DNA from: Ampullaceana balthica
Lineage: Eukaryota; Mollusca; Gastropoda; Lymnaeidae
Direction: 5' to 3'
DNA length: 64,000 nucleotides
Assembly: GCA_944989445.1 (NCBI GenBank)
Contig: CALYLW010000214.1
Coordinates: 1,240,001 to 1,304,000, forward strand
The notes beneath the pieces were generated by a model. That model was given only the letters and a program-made list of their open reading frames with translations, was not told the DNA's origin and did no database searches. Position 1 is the first letter of the stretch, and the number at the start of each line of letters is the position of its first letter. Made by a program: the position numbers and the translations under genes. Positions 1-11,900 of the stretch are shown piece after piece.

Positions 1-138
1 TCATTGTTGCCCCTGTGTTATTGTTACCCCTGTGTTATTGTTACCCCCGTGTCATTGTTGCCCCCGTGTTATTGTTACCCCTGTGTTATTGTTACCCCTG
101 TGTTATTGTTACCCCTGTGTTATTGTTACCTTTGCGTT
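1..138. repeat. 17-bp minisatellite, truncated by window edge
   Basis: About eight copies of a unit resembling attgttacccctgtgtt, with C/T and A/G variants. The array starts at or before base 1. The short reading frames across it are repeat artefacts. Confidence 0.9.
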
Positions 139-372
139 ATCTTGGACACTTTATTTGTTCTTCGCTCACTAGATCTACAATTTTAAAACAAACCAACGGA
201 CCGAAACAATAACAAAAATTGCCATTAACGTTTCACCCTAAACGCGCCCAGCAATTGCACAGATTGAGGACCGCGGTATGATTTCTATTTTAAGGATCTT
301 CAACTATTACATTTTTTGTTTTTGTTCTTAAATTTTTGTAATAATAAAATTATTATATTTTCTAGCCAGGAG

Positions 373-380
373 TATTTAAG
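373..380 (+). promoter_or_regulatory. Possible TATA-like element of the cyclooxygenase gene
   Basis: TATTTAAG lies about 30 bases upstream of a purine-rich stretch (about 400-410). That stretch leads into a segment ending in a good splice donor at 526/527. If 400-526 is a non-coding first exon joined to the acceptor at 2875/2876, this would be the core promoter. This is inference from spacing only; no transcript evidence is available. Confidence 0.25.
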
Positions 381-399
381 AGCAAGTGGACAAGACAGG

Positions 400-526
400 G
401 GAGACCGTTCCAATAAAGGAGACAGTAACTAGCAGTCTATCAGTCTAGCAGTAAGATCTCACACCGGCGCAAGGGATATTATACTACAGCCTTAATTAAC
501 TAAAGGGAAGATTTAAAGAAAAAGAG
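400..526 (+). other. Putative non-coding first exon of the cyclooxygenase gene
   Basis: The segment ends in AAAGAG followed by GTAAGA, a strong donor, and lies downstream of a TATA-like motif. The exon with the start codon has a splice acceptor (tttcag) 27 bases before the ATG, so at least one upstream 5' UTR exon must exist, and this is the best candidate I see. The 5' limit is a guess. Confidence 0.3.
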
Positions 527-582
527 GTAAGATTAATATCACTGTTCGTCTGTTTTTATTGTCTTAATTGAAACAATATTTT

Positions 583-910
583 AGGAGACCACCTGCAAAA
601 CCCACTAAGTCACTTTTTAGAGTTTTTTAGAAAGTAAAAAAAAGCTTTTTTTTTGAGCGACTTAACACATTTTGTGTTTCATATTTTGAATAATAAAATA
701 CTGCGTATTTAGTAGGTTGTAAATCAGCAAAAAAACAAGAAAAAAAACAAACAAAAAAACAAAAAAAAATATATAGGTCTATCATTTCAACCAGAAAATG
801 TGAGTAACTCATCCCCCCCCTCCCCGCCGCAAAAAAATTAATAAATAAAAATAAAATAAAATAAAAAATAATTAGAAAATCGACTTAGTAGGTTTTGCAA
901 GTGGACTCCT
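583..910. mobile_element. MITE with TIR like AGGAGTCCACTTGCAAAACC
   Basis: The left end (aggagaccacctgcaaaacc) and the reverse complement of the right end (aggagtccacttgcaaaacc) match over about 30 bases, both continuing into cactaagtc/ctactaagtc. The interior is A-rich low-complexity sequence. A second copy lies at 44304-44561. No coding capacity is visible. Confidence 0.7.
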
Positions 911-1636
911 CATATATAGGCTAGATAACCCCGATTACCTTGATTACTGCTAGATGAATTCTTGCGTGTTCACGGAGACGGTCGGTTGTTTTTTGTTTTG
1001 TTTTTTGCACGGGAACCAAAAGAAACACACCCATCTGACCTGCTAGTCCAAGGCGGTGGGCAATTCAACACATGGAGATCATGTTACAAATAAACGCACC
1101 CGTTGACCGCCGGTCAGTCTGAGCGTCGTAACGGAGTTCTGACAAGAAATTTTCACAGTCTCCGTCCGATTCGTAGTGGTATTAGTAGTAGGCTTATAGT
1201 TTGGTAATTCCAACACGTCTTTGAACCCCAAACATGAAGCCTGAAATTAGTGATCGCCTTTAAACGCCCACAGGACAAACGGGCCAATGCAATGAATACA
1301 TCATTTCAGCGGTGAAAACAACCGAACACCTTTTTTCATAAAAGGGTGGAACCCCAACACGCTAACCTCTTTCATCTCCGTCGCTCTCGCCTTTAAACAG
1401 AGTTTGCCGGTTTTTTGTTGTTGATTCCCCGCGGCATCTTTTGTAAATTTCAATCCCCAGTTTTTCTAGATCTCATGCCACACGTATTAATGTAAGCGTT
1501 GTGTCGGTATTGTGTGGTTAATAGAGCTGCGTTTGTACCTTTTATTAATACTAGTAATAATCCCGAATGTTGATGCGCACGCCTTGAAACGGAAGAGTGA
1601 AAGGGAAATTCCAAATACCAACACCCAAATCAAAAC

Positions 1637-1742
1637 TACTATGTGTGTGTGGGCGGGTACTGCACTATCGCGTGTGTGGGGGGCGGGTACTGCACTATCG
1701 TGTGTGTGTGGGGGGGGGCGGGTAGTGCACTATCGCGTGTGT
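1637..1742. repeat. Three-copy G-rich tandem repeat
   Basis: Three units of about 30-38 bp containing gggcgggtactgcactatcg, separated by variable TG/G runs. Confidence 0.8.
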
Positions 1743-1929
1743 GGGTGTCTACCACTATCACCTGTGCCCAAACACGAGGACTCGTTCATGAATAGCTTGT
1801 CATTCATCATTCAGATTTCAATTCTCAATGACATGATTCCTCGTCGACATGCGTCTCTCACATGCAGCCAAAAGCTTTTGAACACGAAAGAAAACATCCA
1901 ATTCTTCTGGCGTGATTTATATCTCTAGA

Positions 1930-2006
1930 TTAGGGCCACTCTCCACCCGATATTAGGGCCACTCCACCCGATATTAGGGCCACTCCACCCGATATTAGGG
2001 CGCTAC
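1930..2006. repeat. 21-bp tandem repeat
   Basis: About 3.5 copies of attagggccactccacccga(t). The first copy has a 2-bp insertion. Confidence 0.85.
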
Positions 2007-2195
2007 ACGGATTACGCAAACAATTACACGTCTGCATGTTCTGTAGTAAAACTTCTCATTGACACAATCAAAGGAGAAGGAGGAAAGACAGGTGGACAGC
2101 GAGAGTTGATCTGCAGATCATATAATTTGGATACTTCTAGGCTGAGACTTGCTGGCGCGTTTAAGGAAAAGAAGGGTGGGGTAGAAGCGGGATAG

Positions 2196-2432
2196 GTGCT
2201 AAGGAAGGAGAGGGTGCTAAAGGAGCTGGGGTGCTAAAGGAGCTGGGGTGCTAAAGGAGCTGGGGTGCTAAAGGGGGTGAGGTGCTAAAGGAGGTGGGGT
2301 GCTTAGGAGCTGGGGTGCTAAAGGAGCTGGGGTGCTAAAGGAGCTGGGGTGCTAAAGGAGCTGGGGTGCTAAAGGAGCTGGGGTGCTAAAGGAGCTGGGG
2401 TGCTAAAGGAGCTGGGGTGCTAAAGGGGGGGT
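2196..2432. repeat. 17-bp minisatellite
   Basis: About 14 copies of gtgctaaaggagctggg with a few variants. It lies between the putative 5' UTR exon and the start-codon exon of the cyclooxygenase gene. Confidence 0.9.
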
Positions 2433-2902
2433 GGTGCTATCGGAGGTTGTGATTAGTAGAGCTTTTAAAGGTTGAGAGGGGTTGCTGGATTCCTTGGTCA
2501 GTCTACCGGGCTGAGGGGTCCGGCCATGATGAGTCTCTCCATGTGGACGTGTTTTATAAGCGCCGTCCTTTATATTTTCATGAGAGCCCGATTGTTTCTA
2601 GATGAGGCTCCAATTGCGCTTTTTCCCCCCTACTTTTAAAAAAAAATCCTTTCACCAAAAAGTACGTACTAAACGATTTATCCATTAAACACGAGCTGTA
2701 AAGCAAAGTACATGTACTCATATATTAGTTAATGTATCGATGCCTGTAAGAGAAGGTATTAGTCGACGTATGATAAAGTTTAAGCATTGACACGTAACGT
2801 TAGGTATCGATACACCTTTCATCCTCTTTAAAAGTAAACACACCATTTAAAATTGATCTGTTTCGTGTCTTTCAGCGAGGTCCTACAAGCAAGGGAGCCA
2901 AG

Positions 2903-2966
2903 ATGAAAGCGCTTCTCATTATGTCGGCACTGCTGATGGTGTCCCTTCTACCTGGAGTGACATCTA
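2903..2966 (+). CDS. PTGS: Cyclooxygenase coding exon 1 (signal peptide)
   Basis: It starts at the ATG after gggagccaag and encodes [20 protein letters not shown], a typical hydrophobic signal peptide. Donor TCTA|GTAAGT, phase 1. The exon begins upstream at 2876 after tttcag, leaving 27 bases of 5' UTR in it. Confidence 0.93.
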
Positions 2967-5900
2967 GTAAGTCAATATTCTACTTGTCTGTTAGTGCAGT
3001 GCTTGTCAAAGTCGTGGTCCGCGGACCGGTGCCGGTCCGGGGGCCACCCGCCGCCGGTCTGCAGAAGTTACAAAAAAATTACGGGAAAATCTAATTATAA
3101 TCCTCAATTTTCATCCATTAATACTAACCCTATAGAATATGTCAATTTTTCGAAAATAAGCACATAAAACAAAACAAATAAAATAAATTACATTTCGCTA
3201 CCACGTCAGTATAGGGAAATAGTGCACCGGTCCCTGGTGCAATGGAAAAAATTCCTGCCAGTCCTCCATACTAAAAAGTTTGAGAAGCACTGTGCTAGGG
3301 GACATGTGTAATGTGTACCCCTGTTCCCCCAAAAAACACGTTGCAGGCCGTCTAATAATTCATACACCCGTAAACCATCTCATTGTTAACAATTTCGACC
3401 CAAAATTATATCCATTATTCTTTCTCTTCCTCTATACAATATCTTTTCATTTCCTATATAAAATATCTTCTATTTCCTATATCCCAATATCCTTTCTTTT
3501 CCTAAATCCAATATTCTTTATTTTCCTATACCCTGTCAATGACGGCGAACTTATGGCACGCGTGCAACAGTCGCCGCGAAGAGCCTCTTCAGCCAGAACG
3601 CAACTATATATAAATAAATGGGTTTTGGTTGAATTTGGGCACGCGGCCCCAAAAAGGGTCGCCACCACTGCCCGATGTTCTTTCTTTTACTTCCCATTCA
3701 AAGATTATGATAGATCTCAATCAATGTCAATCAATGTCTAAATGCTCGCTCAGTTATGATCATCAAGTCCTATACCAATGTATCAAAATGAAAATCAAAT
3801 GATAAAATTAATGTGATCCAAAATCCTGACGCAAAGATGTCTAATCTTTCTCTTATTATAAAACTAAAACGCTACAATAAATGACAGGACCCGCGTTTAT
3901 TCTCAAAACTAAGAGCGAAAAACGATTATCTGTTACAGTGAAATCAATAAAGAAAAGCTAAGCAAGAGGAAAGAAAGACACATTTTTTTTCTTGTTCCCT
4001 AAAACATCAGTTAATGTTAAAACACACTAATAATAAATAAGAAGAAACATTTTTGAAATTCTTTAAATGAATAAGGACTGTAAAGAAGAGCTAAAGATGA
4101 GGACTCGATGTAGCAAACAGATACGACGAATTAGATGTAGAAAATGGTATATTAAAAAAAAAGTTTCTCTTTTATCTTCCTTTGTTACGAATATATTTTT
4201 CGTTTTACCTCGTTTAAAAAAAATGTTTACGAAAGATTTCTTTTTTCTTCTTCATTTGGAAATGAAAATTTTAATCTATTAATTAGTCACGTTTTTTTCT
4301 TTTTACTATTTGTACCCCCCTACCCCAACCTTATTATTACATTTTTAAATGTCTCAGCAGGGGCGGGCCTCTTCACCACCCCCACACTGCATACAGACAA
4401 TAAACTTTCTGAAGTTCCTTATTGTGTTTTTGTGTGTTTTATATATACATTTCGGGAATACTGTGGAAATTATTCTTAAAAACAAGAGACCAGTTCAACT
4501 TGAATCTCATGCCGTCCAATAACAAGAATGTGTGTGTGTGCCGAGTGGCCATTTGATTTTTGTCTTGTGTTTCTTTCTTTTGTTTTTGTTTTTTGGTAGG
4601 GTGAAGTGGAGATTTGTAGAATACTTCAAAGTCTGATTAATGGAAGAGCACTTCAAAGCCTGATTAATGGAAGAGCTTTACTTTGACCAATCATTTCTTT
4701 TAGCTTGATGCCATGATATGATTACGTCACCAGTGATGTTCTAATAATAGTGGCATCATTTTGATTAGTTGAATGCACTACCCGCATGGTTACCTGCCAC
4801 AAACGTTACAAAAAATTTATAAAACGGTTATTACGTCAAAATTTATGAAATTACGACTAGGCCCTCGTTTGTAGTCGGAGAATTTCTAAACTAACAGGAG
4901 TGAAGTGTAGGTAAGATTGTAAGCTCTGTACTCTGGAATGACAATTTAAAATAAAAAAAAGTCGTTTAGTGCGACCACCTGTTCATGCCATGAATTGCTA
5001 AGACTCAAGTTTTACGTTCATCCTGTTCTCAGTCTCGCATTAAGATGTTAACTAAATAGCTTTCCCCATCACCATTACTCCTCTACCTTCTCCGGTTAAA
5101 AATTAAAAAGAATGATTAAAAAAATTTTTTTTTAAATTCAAGTGTTACGTCAAAATGCGTGATTTATTTCTCGTTCTAATTTTAGCAAGCAATTATTAGG
5201 TTAAAAAATATCAAACTCTACATTTTTTAAAATCCCTTATATTAACTTCACCGCCTTGTCGTTCTCTCTCTCTTTCTGTCTGTCTGTCTCTCTTTCTGTC
5301 TGTCTGTCTCTTTTTCTGTCTGTCTGTCGCCCTTTCTGACTGTCTGTCTCTCTTTCTGTCTGTCTCTCTTTCTGTCGCGGAACCGCGGAAAAACAAAAGT
5401 TACAAAAATGACCCACTTCTCGTGATCATATCGAGCTGAAATTTTGCACATACGCTTGTGGCACCTAACAATGAATTGTATCAAAATTTCAGATTGATCG
5501 AATCTATCGTAATTAAATTAATGAAATTCTAGTTTATCTCTATGCATCTCTATGTAGCATGGGGTCACTGGAGTTCACTCCAGCCATCGATGACCACATG
5601 GCCGTGTTTTACAACACGGGGAATTCAGTCACGTTCAGTCCGTCAATGTTTATGCTAGTGTGTCACTCAGTGCATATTATATTGAATATAATCAATACCT
5701 TTATTTTTAATAAAAAGTTTTAAAAAAACCCACGTCCTATTTATATCTGGGCACTCCTTACTTTTAAAATTTCACCAATCAAGATCGCCTATATTGAACT
5801 CTGACCCCTAGCCGCCCTCATCCCATTAACCCGGTCTGTGAGTTTGTTTACATTTCATTTTGCAGACAACCCTTGCTGCTCCTACCCGTGTCAGAATAAC

Positions 5901-8900
5901 GGCATCTGCCTGACGGGCAAAGAACCTGGATCCTACTCCTGTGATTGCGCCAATCTGGATTTTTCCGGACGCCATTGTGAAATACGTGAGGCATTTTCCC
6001 AACACTTCTCATTAATTGTTTTTTCCCCTTCAACAGGCCAATGGGGAAATCGCTCTATTATCTGTTATGAACTTCTCATTTTTGTTGGGAAGGAAAGGTG
6101 TGTGTGTGTGGGGGGGGGGAGGGGGTGCGAAACTTTGGAGTCATGAAGGGATGGCCAATATTTCAAAGCCACGTCTTTTGAAATTCCATTGAACACTCCC
6201 AACTCATGTTTGCATTAAAATTAAAAAAAAACCAAGAAGAAGAAGAAACGAATAATTACAAGAATAAATAAATGAAATTGTCATTGCACGTAGATTACTA
6301 CGGTACATAATTTACTACTGTCCACCTGTACCATCGCGTACTACTTGATATTTATATACGAACAATTTCTAACAGTTGTCAATGTAACTTATTTCGAGCC
6401 GAGCCTAAGCACTCACCGAATCCTAGTGGACAAAGTCATATCATTTGTTTAAAATGTACAAAGGTAGTGGCCCTAACACTGTTACGACGATAATTTTCAT
6501 GAATGTCATAACCGGTAATTTGAAGTATGAAATTGAGGTCCTTTCTGGTTAAAGTCCAGTGTGCTGACATTTTCGCGTCACCGCTTTCATTTGCGGATTA
6601 TACCATTACAAAAGAGGGTGTTCTTGCCACATAGAGGTTGTTATAACCTAGTCCGCGCGCCTGTGGTGTGAAATACGTGTCTTCGTCGCGTTGTGACCCC
6701 GCCCCAAATATTTCCCTAAATGTAAGGGCATCAAATAACGGTGTACGTGGTAAGAATGGGGTCAACTGGGGACATAGCTCGTTGCGGAAGTGCAGTTAAT
6801 TTAATTAAGGGGATGTCAGCTATGGTAATGTTTCGGGCTTAACAAGGGAAGTAATACTTTTTTGTCACCTGTCGAGTTACTTTCCCTGTATGGGGGGGGG
6901 GAGGGGGAGGTATCCAAACACCTCACAGCTGCGCTGCAGATACCAGGGCTCAATTTTCCAACAGGCCCTGCCGCTTACCTTCATCGTAGATTGTAAATTT
7001 AAAAATTACGTCGAACTATAAATCAAAAGACAGGCAGGAATTAAAATTGTCTTCCTTGTAAAAAAAAATTGTTTCCAAGACCTGAAGTCACTGCAGATAT
7101 CTATGGCCCCCACCCACATTTCCCACCATGTTGACAGCACCAAGTGCTTCCAAACGTCACTAGAAACCGACCCAACCCCCACCACCCCTGCTAAATGTCG
7201 CACTAGTATTGCCATTATATGGTACTTAATATTGTTGTTTATGAAACAAAATAAATTATTGGTATTCAAAGTTCTATGCAAAGCGTAGTAAAAATAATGA
7301 TCAGATTTCGGAAATGAATGTCTTTAAAAAAAAATCACTTATATTAACTTCACCGCCGTCTGTCTCTGTCATGGGTTCGCGGTAGGTCGGGCGGAAAAAC
7401 AAAAGTAAAAAATGACCCACTTCCCGTGATGCTATCGAGCTGAAATTTTGCACATAGACTCGTGTCACCTAACACTGTCACCGTCTGCTATTGTTCGCCT
7501 TCCACGTGCCACTGGAGTTCAGTCCAGCCATCGATGTCCACACTCACTGGTTTTAAAGCCAGGGGAGTTAAGTCAGTTTCAGTCTGTAAATGTTTGTTGT
7601 GTGATGTGTATCTTTGAACTTAATCAATACTTGTAGTTATGTCTCATATATAAGGGATTTATAGTCAAAAACTTTGTTTTTACGGAGTTTTTTTATTCCC
7701 CCCAGCAGCGAGCTTCTTGAAGAGAATCAAGGTGTTCCTGAGACCATCTTCAGAGACCATCCATAACTGGCTGGTCAGCCCGGCACTCAAGTGGATCTTC
7801 GACATCATCAACAGTGTAGAGATGCTGCACAGCCTTCTCATGAAGCGGATTTATTTGTGTACGTACAACGTATCTTAGTTTCATGTCAACCACCAGAACA
7901 TTTCTTTTTCATTCATCTCAGTCTGATGCTTTTCTTTCCAGATTTCCAGTGTCTTCCAAGTGCATCCTGTAGTTTAATTGTATGACACCAGCTTGTGTCT
8001 CCACCTATTTTATAGTGAGGGTTTTCTATTTTTTAAAAATCTCTGTTGAATCTATGTTAAAAATTATGTGGTAATCAATGTTCCCTCTGAGGTTCGTTGA
8101 TCCGTGTGCAAAGATGCACAGCATCCATTTTTTTTGCAATATTTAAAAAAAATTGCTGCACGGTAATACTAAACTGCTGCACAGCGTCAGTCAGATAACT
8201 GCGCTGCCGCGCAGTTTAAAGGGGCCATTGCTGGTAATTTTTTCTGATAGTTTTATGTCCTCTTCCTTAAGATTGTTTGGTGAGACTCATTGTGGAGCCA
8301 ATGCTAAGTATCTTTCTAAACAAATATGATGGTCTTCACAGTCTACATGAAGATCACTGTTATGACACTTGTGTTTAAGATTGTGACATTTTTTTTTGTC
8401 GTGTCAAACCCTTGTAGTTCTATAGTTTCATCAAAAGTAAAATTGATGGCCTGATGGCCTCCCTTATTTATGTCTATGGTTCTGAGAATAAAGTCAATGT
8501 GTCCAGTGTCCACTTCGTTGCACGAGTAGCAAAGTTATATTGTTAAAATATGAAATAAACTAGAAAAAATTTAATGAAATTTATAAAAGAAGGAAATGCC
8601 TGCAAACTGTTTCTTGTGTGTTCTGTTGACCAGCTATTGGATATTGAACTTTTCTGTGTTGCAGTGAGGTCCAACGTTGTAGACAGCCCCCCTCTCTACG
8701 AGACCGTCCACGACTACCCAACCATAGGCGCCACCACAAACTTCACCCTCTATGCCAGAACTTTGCCTCCTGTACCACTGGGCTGTCCCACGCCCATGGG
8801 GGCTAAAGGTAAGCTTGTTGCCAGATAAGCAATGCCGTAAATACAAAGATAAACGAGCCAGGTTGTCCTATAAATCATAAATCAACACAGTAATTATAAA

Positions 8901-11900
8901 TTCTTTGTCATTGCATAAAATGATGTGCTAATTATGGACATCAGTTTGACAATTAACCTGCTCTGTTTTAATGTATGTTTTTGTTGACACGTGCAGGTCC
9001 CAAAGAGCTGCCAAGTGTCGAGCTGTTGGCCAAAAAGTTCTTCACTCGCACCAAATTCAGGCCTGATCCAATGGGAAGCAGTGTGTTGATGACATTCTTT
9101 GCACAGCATTTCACCCACATGTTTTTCAAGACCGATTACAAGAAAGGACCTGGTCACTCCTGGAGTGGGCACGGGGTCAGTAAAGTTCATGACGCTTAAA
9201 AAAACATTTTGGTACTATATAAATCTTACCATAATTTGAACCGAACGGGCAGTCAGTAAAGTTCATGAGGCTTAAAAAACTTTTTGGTACTATATAAATC
9301 TTATCATAATTTGAACCAAATGGGCAGTCAGTAAATGATATTGAACTAGTATGGATGTTTATGGTCTTGAGGTTCATCTATCATCAAATTGTTTATTATC
9401 CTGGGGACATCAGAAATTTACGATCCTCCCCTTCAATCTGAACCGTGTTGTCATGACGGAGCATTGAGCAGACTATATTAACATTAACATGGAAAGAATG
9501 TGCTATACAAGAAATGGATTCCTCCATTAGTTATTTTGAAATCAAAATTTATTTCTGTCCAACCTATGACAGGTTGATGTGACAGCTCTGTACGGACGCA
9601 ACGTTGAAGAAGAAAATCTTTTGAGAAGTGGCGAGGATGGAAAATTAAAAATGCAGGTAAACACAAATGTGGTGAAGTTTTTGTAATATTGATATTTTAC
9701 TTCAGTTTTCAAGTCTTAAACACAACCATTCATTTTAAGCAATATTTTAACAATATCTCTTTGGCAATTATTCATTGTTTCATGTTTACCCCACAGAGCA
9801 TAAGAAAAAAATTGAATTTCCATTAAAATTGTTTGCTGTATGTAGGTTATCAATGGAGAGTACTACCCCATGTACAGTAAAGATGTTCCGATAGAAGTCA
9901 GGTACCCACCCAACCACCCGGAAAATTTGAAATTCGCCATGGGTCATCCATTCTTTGGCCTCATGCCTGGCCTATTCCTGTATGAGACCATCTGGATGCG
10001 TGAGCACAACCGCGTCTGTGACATCATGAAGGCAGAGCATCCGGATTGGGATGACGAGAGATTGTTTCAGACTGGAAAGCTTGTTGTTCTAGGTTTGTGA
10101 CATATCGATTAATTAATCGGCTGCATATCTTTGACTGGTTTTTTCTTATAAATAATAAGAGTTCTTTACAGATCATAAGTATTTAATATTGCCCTCGGTT
10201 ATTGCTTTAAAATGTGAAAATCAGTTAAAACAACTGAACATTGTGAACTTCAGCATTCTTAAGATTTTTAATAGTAGTAAGCAAAAACTTAACATGATGT
10301 GTAAAAAAAAATTATAATAATTTCCAAAAGTCAAATATTTTTTAAGTTACAAAACTAATTTAAATAGTATCTTTAATTGAAGTCATACTGTAATACAAAA
10401 AAATTATAAAAAAACAAAAAACAAAAAATAACTCTAAATTTTAGAAAAACAATTTGAAGTCTGAAAAGGGCAACATTATTTATAATAAAAGAAAAGAGAA
10501 AAATGTGTTAACTATTCAAATAAATTTAGTCTAAATATATGATTAAACTGATAATAACTTTAATTTTTGTTTTTGTTTTTTTAATCTAGGGAGCACAAAA
10601 CTAAATAACCAAATGTTTATTTTCATATTATTTAAGTGTGAGGAAAACACTGTTGTGAATATTTAAAAATTATTTTTATAAATATAACTATTTTTAAAGG
10701 TGAGACAATCAAGATCGTCATAGAAGACTACGTACAGCACCTGGCCAATTACAACATCCAGATCAAATTCAAGCCGACGGTCTTGTTTGGGGAAAGCTTC
10801 CAGTACCAGAATAAAATCAACGTGGAATTCAACCATCTCTACCACTGGCACCCCCTCATGCCTGATGAGTTTAACATCAGCGGCACCATTTATCCAATGA
10901 AGGACTTCATGTTCCATTCGGAACTGGTCTTAAAGCATGGTACTGCAGCATTCACAGAATCATTGTCTCGGCAGAGGGCAGGACATGTGAGTAGATTTAG
11001 CAAAAGTTTAGTTTACAGTTGCTCTTGAAAGAAATTGAACATATCCTCTGTACGCTATCCCAAAAAAAGTTTTCTCATCTTAAAAATCATCTCTCGAGTA
11101 TGACTTGTAATAATAAAGAAATTTTGTGTAAATATTTAATTGCTAGAATTTATCTATGACTATTTTTGCCGTTTATTAAATTTTTATCTTTTTTCATATA
11201 CATATATTGCTCAAAACGAGATCCACATATCTTTATTACTGCTTTAATTAAAAATATTCAATTCTAGAAATTTTAAAAACATTCTTGATAGAAATAATGA
11301 AGTTGCCAAGCTAAATGGATATCAATTGAAATTTTTTTAGTCAATTTTTATTTTTAAAAATATATTTGAATGTAAATGTAAAATTATTCAATAATTGTGT
11401 TCAGATGTCTCACCACAACCACGGACCATCCACCATCAACGTCCTCAAGGAAACTATTCTACATGGGAGACTACTAAGATTTCAGCCTTTAAACAATTAC
11501 AGGAAAAGATTCAATCTCGACCCATACACTTCTTTTGAAGACCTCACAGGTAAACTGCTGTTCAATATTAGAATATTCAATGTTTGAAAGTTCCCAGTGA
11601 CTTTAATTTAAATTTAAACCTTAAACTTACAATCATTATTTTAAAGTTTGAAACACCACAATTAAAGCTACTATAAATATTGGGTCTTGTGCAAACTTAA
11701 GATATATTAGCCAAACTCTACTATTCGTTTATTACATTTTATATAGCAGCGGAGATCGATGAGAGAAGTTTCAGGTTTCCGCTGCAACCCCCTTTTTAAA
11801 ATTTTTTTAAAATAAAATAATTATATATTACGACCTTAAAAACAAATTACATTATTTTAAATCAATTTTTAAAGAATTCTTTTGAAAATATTTTGGGACC

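Noticed and set aside
5838..6146. 102-codon frame covering the cyclooxygenase EGF exon
   Set aside because: Only 5866-5985 is exon; the rest reads into introns on both sides.
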